Shown here piece by piece: positions 23,967 through 32,995 of a DNA stretch of 64,000 nucleotides. The stretch's first letter is position 1. Every line of letters begins with the position of its first letter. The translations under genes were made by a program, and so were the position numbers. The notes beneath the pieces are model-generated. The model worked only from the letters and a program-made list of their open reading frames with translations. It ran no database searches and was not told where the DNA came from. Source of the stretch: JBBRWO01 sp038249135 (GTDB lineage Bacteria > Actinomycetota > Coriobacteriia > Anaerosomatales > JAAXUF01); the NCBI GenBank assembly GCA_038249135.1, contig JBBRWO010000002.1, positions 1 through 64,000 of the forward strand, read 5' to 3'.

Positions 23967-25219
23967 GATGTGGCCTCACTTTCAGACCGCTCAGCGGTCC
24001 TGGGCAGTCGAATGGCGAACGTGCTTCCTGTTGCAGGTAGGCTCGCGACGGTGATGAATCCACCATGAGCCTCCGCGATCACGCGAGCAAGGAACAGGCC
24101 GATGCCCAGCCCTTCTCGGCCACCGTGCAGGGATGTACCCGAATAGAAACGGTCGAAAATCCGGTCGCGCTCGGACGTATCGATGCCCGAGCCTGTGTCG
24201 GCGACCTCGATCACCACCTCGGTGGCGGTGCTGTAGAGGCTCACTCCGATGCTGGCTTCTTGCGGAGTGTGGCGCAGCGCGTTGTTGATCAGGCTCGCGA
24301 TCGCCTGCGCGATTCGCCGGCGGTCAGCCGGAATCGGGCCGAGCCGCGGTTCGAAATCCATCACGACTCGCGTCTCCGCGCCGTGCACTCGGGCCACCGC
24401 ATCGGTGACCGCCGTCGCCAGGTTGGTGGGTTCCACGTTGAGCTCCAGCTCGCCACTCTCCAACTCAAAGATCACGTGGAGGTCGTCAAGAAGTGCCGAC
24501 ATCTGTCCGGCGCGTTCCGAGAGGGCGCGGACCGTTCTGCTCCGACGCTCCTCGTCGTTGATGATCGCGGGATGCTGTAGAAGCTGCGTGAACCCGATCA
24601 CCGCAGTGAGCGGATCGCGGAGTTCACGTGACACCACCTCGACGAAGTCGTTGCGATGCCGCTCGAGCCTCGTATCCGGTCCCAGCTCGCGCGTCAGCGA
24701 CATGATTGCTGCAGCGTCGCCGTCCTGGTCGAACACGGGAATCAGCACCATGCGCAACATGATGCGCGAGCCGTCTGAACGCATCGCCTGTCCGTCGCGC
24801 TCGGCCACGTAATCGCCAGCCGCGACCGCTCTAAGGTCGCTGATCAGGTGCAGCCGATTCTCCTCGGCGATGTGCGGCAGCTTCTTGCCGAGAACCTCGT
24901 GGGCGCTCCAGCCATACAGGTCCTCGCACGTGGAGTTCCAGCGCAGAACGTGGCCGTCGAGATCGAGCAGCTTGACGCAGTCACCGGAGTGCCGCGCGAG
25001 CGCCTCGAGAACCTCCTCGGCGTTGCCGATATAGAAACTTTCCTTGGCCGGCTGGTCCGAATCGAAACGGACTCCCGCAGAGGAAAGCGGAACGTATCGT
25101 GGTGCCGGTGCGTTGGTCACGCGTGCTCCTGTCCTCGCGTACTGGGTGTACGCTGCCGCTCTCTTGTACCGCACCTGAGCGTCCTCGGCAAAGGTGCCGT
25201 CTTCCGCGAAAATTGGCAT
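23963..25219 (-). CDS. PAS-containing histidine-kinase homologue lacking the phospho-acceptor His
   Basis: About 418 residues from ATG 25219 (start uncertain, weak ribosome binding site). A PAS domain lies at about 66-180 (CVKLLDLDGHVLRWNSTCEDLYGW). The HisKA-like helix reads VVSRELRDPLTAVIGF, with Arg198 (codon CGT) where the H-box histidine (S-H-E-L) belongs. The ATPase domain keeps N (LINNALRHTP), G1 (DTGSGI), F (FDRFYSG) and G2 (GLGIGLFL) boxes. Autophosphorylation at the usual site is impossible. No response regulator gene is adjacent. No N-terminal helix, so soluble. Confidence 0.85.
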   Translation of the reverse strand: MPIFAEDGTFAEDAQVRYKRAAAYTQYARTGARVTNAPAPRYVPLSSAGVRFDSDQPAKESFYIGNAEEVLEALARHSGDCVKLLDLDGHVLRWNSTCEDLYGWSAHEVLGKKLPHIAEENRLHLISDLRAVAAGDYVAERDGQAMRSDGSRIMLRMVLIPVFDQDGDAAAIMSLTRELGPDTRLERHRNDFVEVVSRELRDPLTAVIGFTQLLQHPAIINDEERRSRTVRALSERAGQMSALLDDLHVIFELESGELELNVEPTNLATAVTDAVARVHGAETRVVMDFEPRLGPIPADRRRIAQAIASLINNALRHTPQEASIGVSLYSTATEVVIEVADTGSGIDTSERDRIFDRFYSGTSLHGGREGLGIGLFLARVIAEAHGGFITVASLPATGSTFAIRLPRTAERSESEATS

Positions 25220-25303
25220 GCACGTTGCTTTCACATTTCCGAGTCGCGGCGAACCGCCTCCTCCTCCCCCCTCAGAGGCGGGGAACGCCCGCTCAGGCAA
25301 TAG

Positions 25304-25332
25304 AACGGCCCGCGTCCCCCACGCGGGTCGTT
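25304..25332 (+). terminator. Terminator-like hairpin in the leader of the WYL operon
   Basis: AACGGCCCGCGT (25304-25315) pairs with ACGCGGGTCGTT (25321-25332), 12 bp with one G-U pair and loop CCCCC, followed by TCGTTTCC. It points rightward in the divergent gap, where no rightward gene ends. It could stop transcripts from the kinase side or act as an attenuator. Confidence 0.5.
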
Positions 25333-25357
25333 TCGTTTCCCGAGACGGTTTGTGCCG

Positions 25358-25363
25358 TACAAT
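25358..25363 (+). promoter_or_regulatory. -10-like element before the WYL gene pair
   Basis: TACAAT lies 39 bases before the ATG at 25402, downstream of the hairpin at 25304-25332. The -35 region (about 25335-25340, GTTTCC) is weak, as expected if an activator is needed; PafBC-type proteins are activators. Confidence 0.3.
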
Positions 25364-25401
25364 CTGCCTGTCAGCCGCACGCACCCGAGGGGAACTCCGC
25401 A

Positions 25402-26385
25402 ATGAGCGATGCCGTAGAGCGTCTCGTCAACCTCGCCCTCTTCCTTTCAGATGCCACGGTCCCCGTGACGCGCGATCGCGTGCGCGCCGAGGTCCAGGGC
25501 TATCCCGCAGGCCAGGATGAGGACGCGTTCCTCCGTATGTTTGAGCGCGACAAGGACCAGCTCCGCGCCGCCGGCTTCACCATCCTCACCGACGAGGACA
25601 GCCGCTACTCCGTCGATCGCGACGCCACATTCGCCTCCACCGTTGACCTCACGCCGCAGGAGATCGCCGCCCTGCGCGCCGCGGGCACCGCGCTCCTCGC
25701 CGACCCCTCCTTCCCCTTCGGCCCCGACCTTCGCCTCGCACTTGCAAAGATAGCCGCCGGGTCTGACAACGACGGCCCCGCCACCGCCATAGCCGCCGCC
25801 TCGCGACTCGCCGACGAGGACCCGGAGCGTCAGGGCGTCGCCGTCGCTGACCTTACCGCCGCAGCCACCGCCAGCAAGCGCGTCACCTTCGGCTACACCA
25901 ACTCCTACGGCTCCTCGGCCCCGCACGACGTCGAGCCCTACGGCCTCTTCCTGCACGACGGCCGTTGGTACCTCGTGGGCCGCGACCTCGCCCGCGACGA
26001 GGTCCGCACCTACACCGTCTCGCGCATGGACGCGATCGCCGTCAACACCGCCAAGCCCGCCACCCCGGACTTCGAGCGCCCCACCGGCTTCGACGTGGGC
26101 AGCTTCGTCCGCCTCCCCTTCCAGTACGGCCCGCCCGCCGAGGAGTTCGAGGCCGATTTCACCATCGACCCCTCCGCCGCCTGGCGTGCCAAGCGACTCA
26201 CCGCCGGACAGGGCGAGCTGGTCGCTGACGGTGACGGCTTCCGCTGGCGCGTCTCGGCGCGGTCGGTTCCTCGGCTGGTGCGATTCGTGGTCGAGAACGA
26301 ACCCGGCGTGCGACTTATCGGCCCCCCACACGCGTGCACCGCGCTGCGCGACGGACTCGAGACGGTGGCGAACCTCCATGGCTAA
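25402..26385 (+). CDS. WYL-domain transcriptional regulator (PafB-like)
   Basis: 327 residues, ATG 25402 with GAGGGG upstream. The N-terminal winged HTH (MSDAVERLVNLALFLSDATVPVT) is followed by the WYL domain (KRVTFGYTNSYGSSAPHDVEPYGLFLHDGRWYLVGRDLARDEVRTYTVSRM) and a C-terminal WCX region. The tandem with a second WYL gene resembles PafB/PafC, which in actinobacteria form a heterodimeric activator of DNA-damage genes. No proteasome or tatA/tatC gene adjoins in this window. Confidence 0.85.
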   Translation: MSDAVERLVNLALFLSDATVPVTRDRVRAEVQGYPAGQDEDAFLRMFERDKDQLRAAGFTILTDEDSRYSVDRDATFASTVDLTPQEIAALRAAGTALLADPSFPFGPDLRLALAKIAAGSDNDGPATAIAAASRLADEDPERQGVAVADLTAAATASKRVTFGYTNSYGSSAPHDVEPYGLFLHDGRWYLVGRDLARDEVRTYTVSRMDAIAVNTAKPATPDFERPTGFDVGSFVRLPFQYGPPAEEFEADFTIDPSAAWRAKRLTAGQGELVADGDGFRWRVSARSVPRLVRFVVENEPGVRLIGPPHACTALRDGLETVANLHG

Positions 26386-27310
26386 GCAGACCAGCACAGA
26401 CACCGCGCGCCGCCTCATCGCGCTCCTCGGCCACTTCCAGAACGAGGCGCAGATCCCGCTGGCCACACTCGCCGAGAAGGTCGGCGTGTCGCCCGCGCAA
26501 CTCGCCGACGATCTCGCCACGCTCTCAGTCTGTGGCGTCGCGCCGTACTTCCCGGACATGATGGTCGACGTCTTCGTCGAGGACGGCATCGTGGAGGTGA
26601 CCTCGCCGCTGCCCGCGATCAAGGGCGCGGTGCGACTGTCGTCCGCAGAGGCCGAGGCGTTGTCAGCCGCACTCGCGGCTGCCGGGTTCTCGGCTGACGA
26701 CCCGCTGACCAGCAAGTTGCTCGCGGCCTCCTCGGCAGGCTTCGATGCCGAGGGACTCGCCCACACGCTGCGCACCGAGACCGCCGCGCACGACAGCGGC
26801 GTCTTCGAAACGATCGCCGGCGCAATCGCCGCATCCGAGGCGGTCGCGATCACCTACCAGCGCGACGGTGCCACCGCGCCCAGCACGCGCATCATCGAGC
26901 CGCACCGCCTGATCGCCGAGCGAGGCGCGTGGTACGTGACCGCCTACTGCCGAAGCGTCGGCGAGAACCGCACCTTCCGAGTCGATCGAATCCGTAGCGC
27001 CGAGGCGACCGGCGAGCACTTCGAGGCCGCCAGCCCCGAGGCCCCCGCCGCCGCGTTCACCGGCGAGGGCCTGCCGCTCGCACGCCTGCGATTCGCCGCG
27101 GGCGAGGCCTTCATCGAGCGCGAGTGGTCCGGCGGCCGTGTGCTGGAATCCGCCGAGGACGGCTCAACGCTGGCCGAGGTGCCGTTTGGGGGTACCGGCT
27201 GGATCGCGCGCGCGGTGACAGCGCGGCTTGGAGCGGTCGAGGTGCTGGAGCCGAGTGAGGTGCGCGAGGCCGTGAGGGCGCTGGTGCGAGCGTTTGGGCG
27301 AGGATTCTGA
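26378..27310 (+). CDS. WYL-domain transcriptional regulator (PafC-like)
   Basis: 310 residues, overlapping the previous gene by 8 bases. The N-terminal HTH is at 8-60 (RRLIALLGHFQNEAQIPLATLAEKVGVS), and the WYL module near 150-210 (AVAITYQRDG...PHRLIAERGAWYVTAYCRSVGENRTFRVDRI). It pairs with the PafB-like gene. The DNA-binding partner and targets cannot be read from the sequence. Confidence 0.84.
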   Translation: MAKQTSTDTARRLIALLGHFQNEAQIPLATLAEKVGVSPAQLADDLATLSVCGVAPYFPDMMVDVFVEDGIVEVTSPLPAIKGAVRLSSAEAEALSAALAAAGFSADDPLTSKLLAASSAGFDAEGLAHTLRTETAAHDSGVFETIAGAIAASEAVAITYQRDGATAPSTRIIEPHRLIAERGAWYVTAYCRSVGENRTFRVDRIRSAEATGEHFEAASPEAPAAAFTGEGLPLARLRFAAGEAFIEREWSGGRVLESAEDGSTLAEVPFGGTGWIARAVTARLGAVEVLEPSEVREAVRALVRAFGRGF

Positions 27311-27420
27311 TGTCAGTGATCACGATCTGGATCGCAGAGCGTCTCGAGCACAAGGCCTCGTAGTCCTTGGGCGCTTGGCCACCGGTGACTTGGGTGAGCC
27401 AATCCACATCGTCAAACTGG

Positions 27421-27780
27421 CTAGTCTGCGGTCGCCTCATCCAAAGCCTCGAGCTCCCGCATGCACTCCACACGAAGCATGGGCGCCTCGCGCACCGCGA
27501 TGGTCCACACGATGGCATCGCTTACCGAGGAGTACTCGTGGGTCAGCTGGTTGCGGAAGTCGACGATCCGGTGCGCCTGCGTGATGCGCGCAAACACCTC
27601 AGGCGCAAGACCCCGCAGCACCCTCATGGCCTCGCCGATCGTGATGAACTCGCGCTCGACGGACGAACGCAGCACCCGGCTCATCTCATACGACTCGAAG
27701 TCCACGCCCTCGAGCGCCGAGGCCACCGCGTCACAAGAGTCCACGATGTCGAGCACATAGGTTCGAGCGTCACGCGGCAT
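27421..27780 (-). CDS. hepT: HEPN-domain toxin HepT (DUF86)
   Basis: 119 residues, mostly helical. The RNase signature RNQLTHEY fits R-x4-HxY exactly, as in HepT toxins of type VII toxin-antitoxin systems. ATG 27780 lies inside the end of the upstream nucleotidyltransferase gene (11-base overlap), so antitoxin and toxin are translated together. HepT cleaves RNA and is normally silenced by AMPylation of its motif tyrosine. Confidence 0.9.
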   Translation of the reverse strand: MPRDARTYVLDIVDSCDAVASALEGVDFESYEMSRVLRSSVEREFITIGEAMRVLRGLAPEVFARITQAHRIVDFRNQLTHEYSSVSDAIVWTIAVREAPMLRVECMRELEALDEATAD

Positions 27781-28078
27781 AGAGGACCTGCTTGGTCCGA
27801 TCGATCTCAGCGCGGACGTAGCGATTCTTAACCGCATCCGACATGACAAGATCGACAGGCGTGCCGAGGATGACGCGCAGCTCATCGAGCAGGTCGAAGT
27901 AGGCATCAGTGAGAGCGAACGGATCCAGTGGCTCGAACTCGACGAGCAAGTCGACGTCGCTCCGGCCCGGTTCGAAGTCATCACGCAGTGCTGAGCCAAA
28001 AACGAACATACGGGCGACGTGATGCGCCGCACACGCCATAGCCACCTGTTCGCGCTTGCTATCGATGATCGCTACCAC
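27770..28078 (-). CDS. MNT nucleotidyltransferase antitoxin (MntA-like)
   Basis: 102 residues of the minimal nucleotidyltransferase fold. FVFGSALRDDFEPGRSDVDLLVEF contains the GS...DxD catalytic motif (11 residues between S and D), so it should be active and AMPylate HepT. It is upstream of hepT with an 11-base overlap, the classical order. ATG 28078. Confidence 0.9.
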   Translation of the reverse strand: MVAIIDSKREQVAMACAAHHVARMFVFGSALRDDFEPGRSDVDLLVEFEPLDPFALTDAYFDLLDELRVILGTPVDLVMSDAVKNRYVRAEIDRTKQVLYAA

Positions 28079-28155
28079 CTGACACCTCCTGCCACCATCG
28101 TACCCGCTGACGCTCTCAGGTGGAAACTGTCGTCACGACCCCGTGTATTCGAGGC

Positions 28156-28506
28156 TCACCAGTGATCATCCGTCTCGCTTTGGGGTGGCTGCCCCGGTCC
28201 CAAGCTAGAGTGCAGTCGCCCGGTTAGGATGTATCGTTTCACGTAAATGAGTTGCCCAATTGAACCCGCATATGTCACCAGTGCAACTAGCAGTCTCTTA
28301 TCCTCATCAGCGAGCGAACTTCGCCTCACGTGAGCCACCCAGAAGGTCCCCATTGCCACGTTTCCCGCAACTGCGACGAGCAGCAGGATCGACCCAAGCA
28401 CAAATACACCTGTTCCTCCGAAGTACCCCAACAACAGCACGCCGGGAACCATGAGGAGTGGCAATACCGTTACGCCCGCCAACATCCGTGCTCTTGTAGG
28501 TCCCAT
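28156..28506 (-). CDS. Small membrane protein
   Basis: 116 residues with two to three helices (about 8-30, 34-56, 68-85) and a polar tail. No recognised family. It stands alone between the toxin pair and dinG; base composition is somewhat less GC-rich than the neighbours, and it could be a recent arrival. Start ATG 28506. Confidence 0.5.
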   Translation of the reverse strand: MGPTRARMLAGVTVLPLLMVPGVLLLGYFGGTGVFVLGSILLLVAVAGNVAMGTFWVAHVRRSSLADEDKRLLVALVTYAGSIGQLIYVKRYILTGRLHSSLGPGQPPQSETDDHW

Positions 28507-28612
28507 GATCGCTCTTTCGCTATTCGCCGTGGCTCAAAGTCCAGTCTACTTGGTTTCCATTCTGGGGCGTCACCTTCTCGTCAGGAATCCGGAGCTCGTG
28601 ACATCGCGCCAC

Positions 28613-31507
28613 CTACCGCCCGAACCGCTCCCCGATCGCGCCGATGACCTGCGCGCCCGGCATCTTCTCGATGTCGGCCACTGGCAGCGCGCCGAGGAAG
28701 TCTCGCCCGTACCCCTTCGACACCACTCGCGCGTCGGCGATCACCAGGCAGCCCACATCCGTCTTCGATCGAATCAGCCGTCCGGCGGCCTGCTTGAGCT
28801 CGATGACCGCCTCGGGCAGCGTGTACTTGCGCCACGCGCCGCGGCCTTCTCGGCGCTCACGTTCGCGGGCCAGAGGGTCGCTCGGGCGGCCGAAGGGGAG
28901 TTTGGGGACCACGACACAGCGCAGGGTGTCGCCCTTGGCGTCGAAGCCCTCCCAGAACGATTTGAGCGCGAAGAGTGAGAGCCTCTCGTCGGCCAGGAAC
29001 TCGTCGCGGAGGCGTTTGGCGCTGGTGCCGCGCTTCTGGCACAGCAGCGAGATGCCGGCACGCTCGAGGCGCGGCTCGAGGATCGCGTGCAGTGCCTCCA
29101 TGTCTCGGCGGTTGGTGAAGAGTGTGAGCGTGCTGCCGCCCATAGCCAGATGCACGCCTTCGAGCAGCGCTTCGAGGTCCGCGAGGTAGCCGCGCTCGTT
29201 GGGCAGCGCGATGTCGGTGGGTACGTAGACGGCCATCTGCCGCTCGAAGTCGTAGCTCGACGACAGCCGCAAGCTGCGCCACGCCCCCGGATCCAGTCGG
29301 TCGAGCCCGACGCCGCGCGCGAAGTGACCGAAGTCCTCCCCCGTCGCGATCGTCGCCGAGGTGTAGACCACGCTGTGTACCCGCGGGTACAGGTCGTTGA
29401 CCAGCACCTCGCCCACGTCGAGCCGCTCGGCCACCAGCTGTTCCACGTCCGCGGTCGGCCGCCTATCGAGCACCGCCGAGTAGACCAGCGATTCGTCCTC
29501 GCCCGAGAGCACGCGCACGAGGCCGAGGTGCTGGTCCGCGATGCGCGACAGGAGGCCCACGAGGTCTGCTCGGCCATCCATGAGCTCGGGGCCCATCTCC
29601 TCGAGCATGGTGACCAACTCGCGACCGTCAGCGATAAGGAGTTCGAGTCGCTTGGCAAGCGCACTGCCAGTCGAAGCCACGACGCCCCAAGGACCGGTGT
29701 CGCGCGTCTCATCCGTGACCCACACGTCGGCGGAATCGTAGTCGCTGTTCCCGGCCAGCACGCCGAGGTCCTTCACGAAGTCGAACAGCGAGTCGTTGAG
29801 CGTGGCGCAACGAGCGACCTGCTCTTCCATGCGGACGATGACGCCCAGCACCGGCGCTGCGAAGTCGGTCCCGCGCATGCCGCGCCTGAGGTTCTCCAGC
29901 AGCCCTCCGCGACCCTTCGCCGCGAGCGCGCCCAGCACGGTCGCGAGCAGCACGTGGCTGGCACCGATGGTGAGTTGCTCGCGCGCTTCCTTCTCGGCGG
30001 AGTGCGCCTCGTCCACGACCCAGTGGCGCAGGGGTGGCAGGATCGCGCCGTCGGCGACCACGTCGCGGAAGAGCAGCGCGTGGTTGGTGACGACGATATT
30101 GGCGCTGGTTGCTCGGCGACGCACGCCGTGCACGTAGCAGAGGTGCGGGAAGAACCGGCAGCGCTTGTGCGTGCAGTCCGCCTGCGAGGCCGCGATCGCC
30201 GAGCGGAACTCGCGCTTGCCCCAGTGCAGGTTGATGGCGTCCAGATCGCCCCACGAGGACTGCGCGGTCCACGCGAACAGCGCGGCCACGCTCGAGATAC
30301 GGTCCTCGTCGACGCCGGTGAGCTCGGCCGCGTAACGCTCGAGCTTGCGCAGGCACGGGTAGTGGTCGTAGCCCTTGAGCGCGACGTAGCGCAGCTCGCC
30401 GCCCAGCGCCTCGTTCAGGCGCGGAAGTTCATGGTAGATGAGCTGGTCCATGAGCGCGTTGGTCTTGGTCGCCACGCCCACGCCCACGCGATTCTCCAGC
30501 GAGTACAGCGCCGAGGGCACCAGGTACGCGATCGACTTGCCGACTCCGGTGCCGGCTTCGATGGCGACGTGCGTCCGCGTGTCGAACGCGCTCAGCACCG
30601 CGCCCGCCATCTCGAGTTGCTCGCCGCGCGACTCGAAGCCCGCGTACATGCGACCCGCGAGCCCGTCCGCCGAGAACTCTGCGAGGACCGATGCGGCGTC
30701 CGGGCACGAACACGCGACCTCGTCGGCGTCGTGGAGCGACTCGGCCTTGTCGGCCGCAACTCGCCGGCGACGTGTGTCCTTGAGGTCGAAGAAGCCGCCA
30801 GGCGGTTCAGCCGCGGCGACGTGAGCGAGCACGGAGCGAATCGGCCACTCGGAATCCGCCGAGAGCTCGACGAGGCGGTGCAGCAGCCCCGCCGGCAGGT
30901 CGCCGATGCCCACCATCGCGATGCGCCACATCGCGCAGAGCGCTTCGACGTCGGGCATCGCGCGGTGCGACGGGCCGCCCGCGTTGACGGCGAATGCCGC
31001 CGCGAGGTCTTGGAGCCGATGCGAGCGCAGCCGCGGCAGCGCGATGCGCACCAGCTGCAACGAGTCGAGCCACTTGCCGCGCAGCGCCGTGCGCCCCGCG
31101 ACGCGCTCGACAAAGCTGCGGTCGAACTGCGCGTTGTGCGCGATGATGTCGCGCGAACCGATGAAGTCGATGAGCGCCGAGACGGCCTTCTCGGCGGAGG
31201 GCTGACCGCGGAGCATCTCGGGCGTGATGCCGGTGAGCTTGGTGATCTCGAGCGATACGGGGATCACGGGGTCGACCAGCATCTCGAAGCGATCGATGAC
31301 CTCCGGGCCGCGCATGATGGCGGCGGCGACCTCGATGATGCGGTCGCGCTCGGGGTCCCAGCCGGTGGTCTCGAGGTCGACGACGGCGACCTCTTCCTCG
31401 AAGCCGAAGATCGCCGTGCGTGCACGCTGCGCAAGCGTCGCGTAGGCGGCGCATACATCCGGATCGGTGCCCGGAACGAGGAAGGTGTCGAGGTTCTCCA
31501 GAGTCAC
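28613..31507 (-). CDS. DinG-type helicase with N-terminal exonuclease domain
   Basis: 964 residues. The N-terminal DEDDh exonuclease (about 35-205) has VVDLETTGWDP, HNAQFDRSF and SHRAMPDVEA. The helicase part has motif I IEAGTGVGKS (about 320), four cysteines of a Fe-S domain (PCLRKLERY, DCTHKRCRFFPHLCY), the DEAH-like WVVDEAHS, and motif VI QAAGRLIRS. It resembles B. subtilis-type DinG, in which the nuclease and helicase are fused. Probable role in DNA repair or R-loop and recombination processing. ATG 31507. Confidence 0.92.
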   Translation of the reverse strand: MTLENLDTFLVPGTDPDVCAAYATLAQRARTAIFGFEEEVAVVDLETTGWDPERDRIIEVAAAIMRGPEVIDRFEMLVDPVIPVSLEITKLTGITPEMLRGQPSAEKAVSALIDFIGSRDIIAHNAQFDRSFVERVAGRTALRGKWLDSLQLVRIALPRLRSHRLQDLAAAFAVNAGGPSHRAMPDVEALCAMWRIAMVGIGDLPAGLLHRLVELSADSEWPIRSVLAHVAAAEPPGGFFDLKDTRRRRVAADKAESLHDADEVACSCPDAASVLAEFSADGLAGRMYAGFESRGEQLEMAGAVLSAFDTRTHVAIEAGTGVGKSIAYLVPSALYSLENRVGVGVATKTNALMDQLIYHELPRLNEALGGELRYVALKGYDHYPCLRKLERYAAELTGVDEDRISSVAALFAWTAQSSWGDLDAINLHWGKREFRSAIAASQADCTHKRCRFFPHLCYVHGVRRRATSANIVVTNHALLFRDVVADGAILPPLRHWVVDEAHSAEKEAREQLTIGASHVLLATVLGALAAKGRGGLLENLRRGMRGTDFAAPVLGVIVRMEEQVARCATLNDSLFDFVKDLGVLAGNSDYDSADVWVTDETRDTGPWGVVASTGSALAKRLELLIADGRELVTMLEEMGPELMDGRADLVGLLSRIADQHLGLVRVLSGEDESLVYSAVLDRRPTADVEQLVAERLDVGEVLVNDLYPRVHSVVYTSATIATGEDFGHFARGVGLDRLDPGAWRSLRLSSSYDFERQMAVYVPTDIALPNERGYLADLEALLEGVHLAMGGSTLTLFTNRRDMEALHAILEPRLERAGISLLCQKRGTSAKRLRDEFLADERLSLFALKSFWEGFDAKGDTLRCVVVPKLPFGRPSDPLARERERREGRGAWRKYTLPEAVIELKQAAGRLIRSKTDVGCLVIADARVVSKGYGRDFLGALPVADIEKMPGAQVIGAIGERFGR

Positions 31508-31554
31508 TTCGCCAGACTAGCACGCTCCACTGACGCGGAAGCGGCGTGAAACGC

Positions 31555-31590
31555 AAGCAGGGCGCCTCTGGTGAGAGACGCCCTGCTTGA
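31555..31590 (-). terminator. Hairpin terminator after the secreted protein gene
   Basis: CAAGCAGGGCG (31555-31565) and CGCCCTGCTTG (31580-31590) form a perfect 11-bp stem with a 14-base loop, 21 bases after the stop at 31611 on the minus strand. GCGTTTC follows, so the U-tract is weak. Confidence 0.65.
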
Positions 31591-31610
31591 AATCACTGTG
31601 CGAGGTGAAA

Positions 31611-32168
31611 CTACTTGACGGAACCGCCCATGGTGCGCGATGCCACGAACCAGTCACCGCCGACCTTCTTAAAGGTCCAGGTGTAGGTGATGGGCATCTG
31701 CGGGGTGACCTGCTCGGCGGCGATGGTCATACTGTCGCCGCTGGTGACCGGCTTGCCCATGTTGCCTTTGGTGATGCCGTACGGCTTGACCTGCGACTCG
31801 AACGATGCGGCACTGCCGTAGCTGTTGCCGACCGGGAGGAACGCGTACGCCTCGGTGAACTTACCGGCGATGACGTCATCGAGGTAGGTCTTGACGAGGA
31901 CCTCGGGGGTCATGCCCGCGGGAACCTTCGTGGCGGTCTTCGCGTCGAACGGCGCATCGGCGGCGGGAGGGGAGGCCTGGCCCGGGGTCGTTCCAGGAGC
32001 GGTGACGCCAGGAACAGCGCCGTTGGCCTCAACGGTGCCCACGGGAGCCGGAACCTGCTTGGTGGTCTGGTAGACGACGACGCCGACGATGGCGGCGAGG
32101 AGGGCAGCGATCACCACGAGTGCGATGACGATCATCTGCTGGTTGTTGTTCTGAGTGTTCTCGGACAT
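31611..32168 (-). CDS. Membrane-anchored secreted protein
   Basis: 185 residues: a short cytoplasmic Asn/Gln-rich start, one helix (IVIALVVIAALLAAIVGVVVY, about 13-33), a Pro/Thr/Ala linker and a folded C-terminal domain (90-185) reminiscent of NTF2-like extracytoplasmic domains (VKTYLDDVIAGKFTEAYAFLP, then ITYTWTFKKVGGDWFVAS). Function unknown. Single gene with its own terminator, divergent from sdaAB. Confidence 0.7.
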   Translation of the reverse strand: MSENTQNNNQQMIVIALVVIAALLAAIVGVVVYQTTKQVPAPVGTVEANGAVPGVTAPGTTPGQASPPAADAPFDAKTATKVPAGMTPEVLVKTYLDDVIAGKFTEAYAFLPVGNSYGSAASFESQVKPYGITKGNMGKPVTSGDSMTIAAEQVTPQMPITYTWTFKKVGGDWFVASRTMGGSVK

Positions 32169-32289
32169 GTGCTTCCTTTCGAGGACGCGTTCCTGTGCTT
32201 GCCTGAACGTGCGCTTTGCGCCCGCACACTATACTCTCGCTGGTGCGTATGCGTACAGCGTGGGCGAATTGTGGTGATAGGATGAGCGA

Positions 32290-32961
32290 ATGGCACGCCA
32301 GCGTAGCGTCTTCGACATAATCGGCCCGGTCATGATCGGTCCGTCCTCAAGCCACACCGCCGGCGCAGTGCGTCTGGGCGAGTTGGCGCGCGCCGTTTTC
32401 GGGGGCACCCCGTCGCGTGTACGCATCCTATTGCACGGCTCATTCGCCTCGACCGGCCCCGGCCACGGCACCGATCTCGCGCTCATCGCCGGCCTCCTGG
32501 GCATGCGTCCCGACGACGAGCGGATCCCGGAATCCTTCCGCCTCGCCGACGAACTCGGCATGCAGGTCGACTTCGCCGAGGAGGATCTGGGCGACGCCCA
32601 CCCCAACACCGCGGTCTTCATCCTCGGCGACGAGAACGGGCGTCAGATGCGCGTGACAGGCTCGTCACTCGGTGGCGGTGACGTGGTCGTGACGGAGATC
32701 GACTCCTACGACGTGGAGATGACCGGCGAGTTGCCGCTGCTCGTCGTGGGCCACATCGACCGACCGGGCGTCATCGCTGCGGTCACGCGCGTGCTCGCCG
32801 ACAGCGACGTCAACGTCGCGTCCATGCGCGTCTCACGCGAACATCGGGGTGCGGGGGCGCTTATGCTCATCGAGACCGACCACGCCATCAGCGCCGAGAC
32901 TGCCGCGCAGATCGATGCACAGCCCGGCACCACCAGCGTCAGGTGCATCGCCGCGATCTAG
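32290..32961 (+). CDS. sdaAB: L-serine ammonia-lyase, beta subunit
   Basis: 223 residues. SVFDIIGPVMIGPSSSHTAGAVRLGELA is the hallmark of SdaAB, with the regulatory ACT domain at about 150-222 (LPLLVVGHIDRPGVIAAVTRVLADSDVNVASMRVSRE). Together with the alpha subunit (290 residues, 6 kb away at 39082) it converts serine to pyruvate and ammonia using a 4Fe-4S cluster. Unlike in most genomes, the two subunit genes are not adjacent. Confidence 0.92.
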   Translation: MARQRSVFDIIGPVMIGPSSSHTAGAVRLGELARAVFGGTPSRVRILLHGSFASTGPGHGTDLALIAGLLGMRPDDERIPESFRLADELGMQVDFAEEDLGDAHPNTAVFILGDENGRQMRVTGSSLGGGDVVVTEIDSYDVEMTGELPLLVVGHIDRPGVIAAVTRVLADSDVNVASMRVSREHRGAGALMLIETDHAISAETAAQIDAQPGTTSVRCIAAI

Positions 32962-32995
32962 CCGTGACCGGATCGCGAGGCGAGCTTTCGGCGCC

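Noticed and set aside
24621..24630. TTCACGTGA, a core match to parS inside the kinase-like gene
   Set aside because: Only the inner bases match; the full 16-base site requires GTTTCACGTGAAAC, and it is in coding sequence far from the origin.
27311..27420. A possible gene remnant on the minus strand (QFDDVDWLTQVTGGQAP)
   Set aside because: Too short and without start or family support; could be chance in an open frame.
29087..31549. An 820-residue plus-strand ORF antisense to the dinG-like gene
   Set aside because: It mirrors a GC-rich gene in another frame, has no recognisable domain, and the minus-strand gene has complete catalytic motifs.
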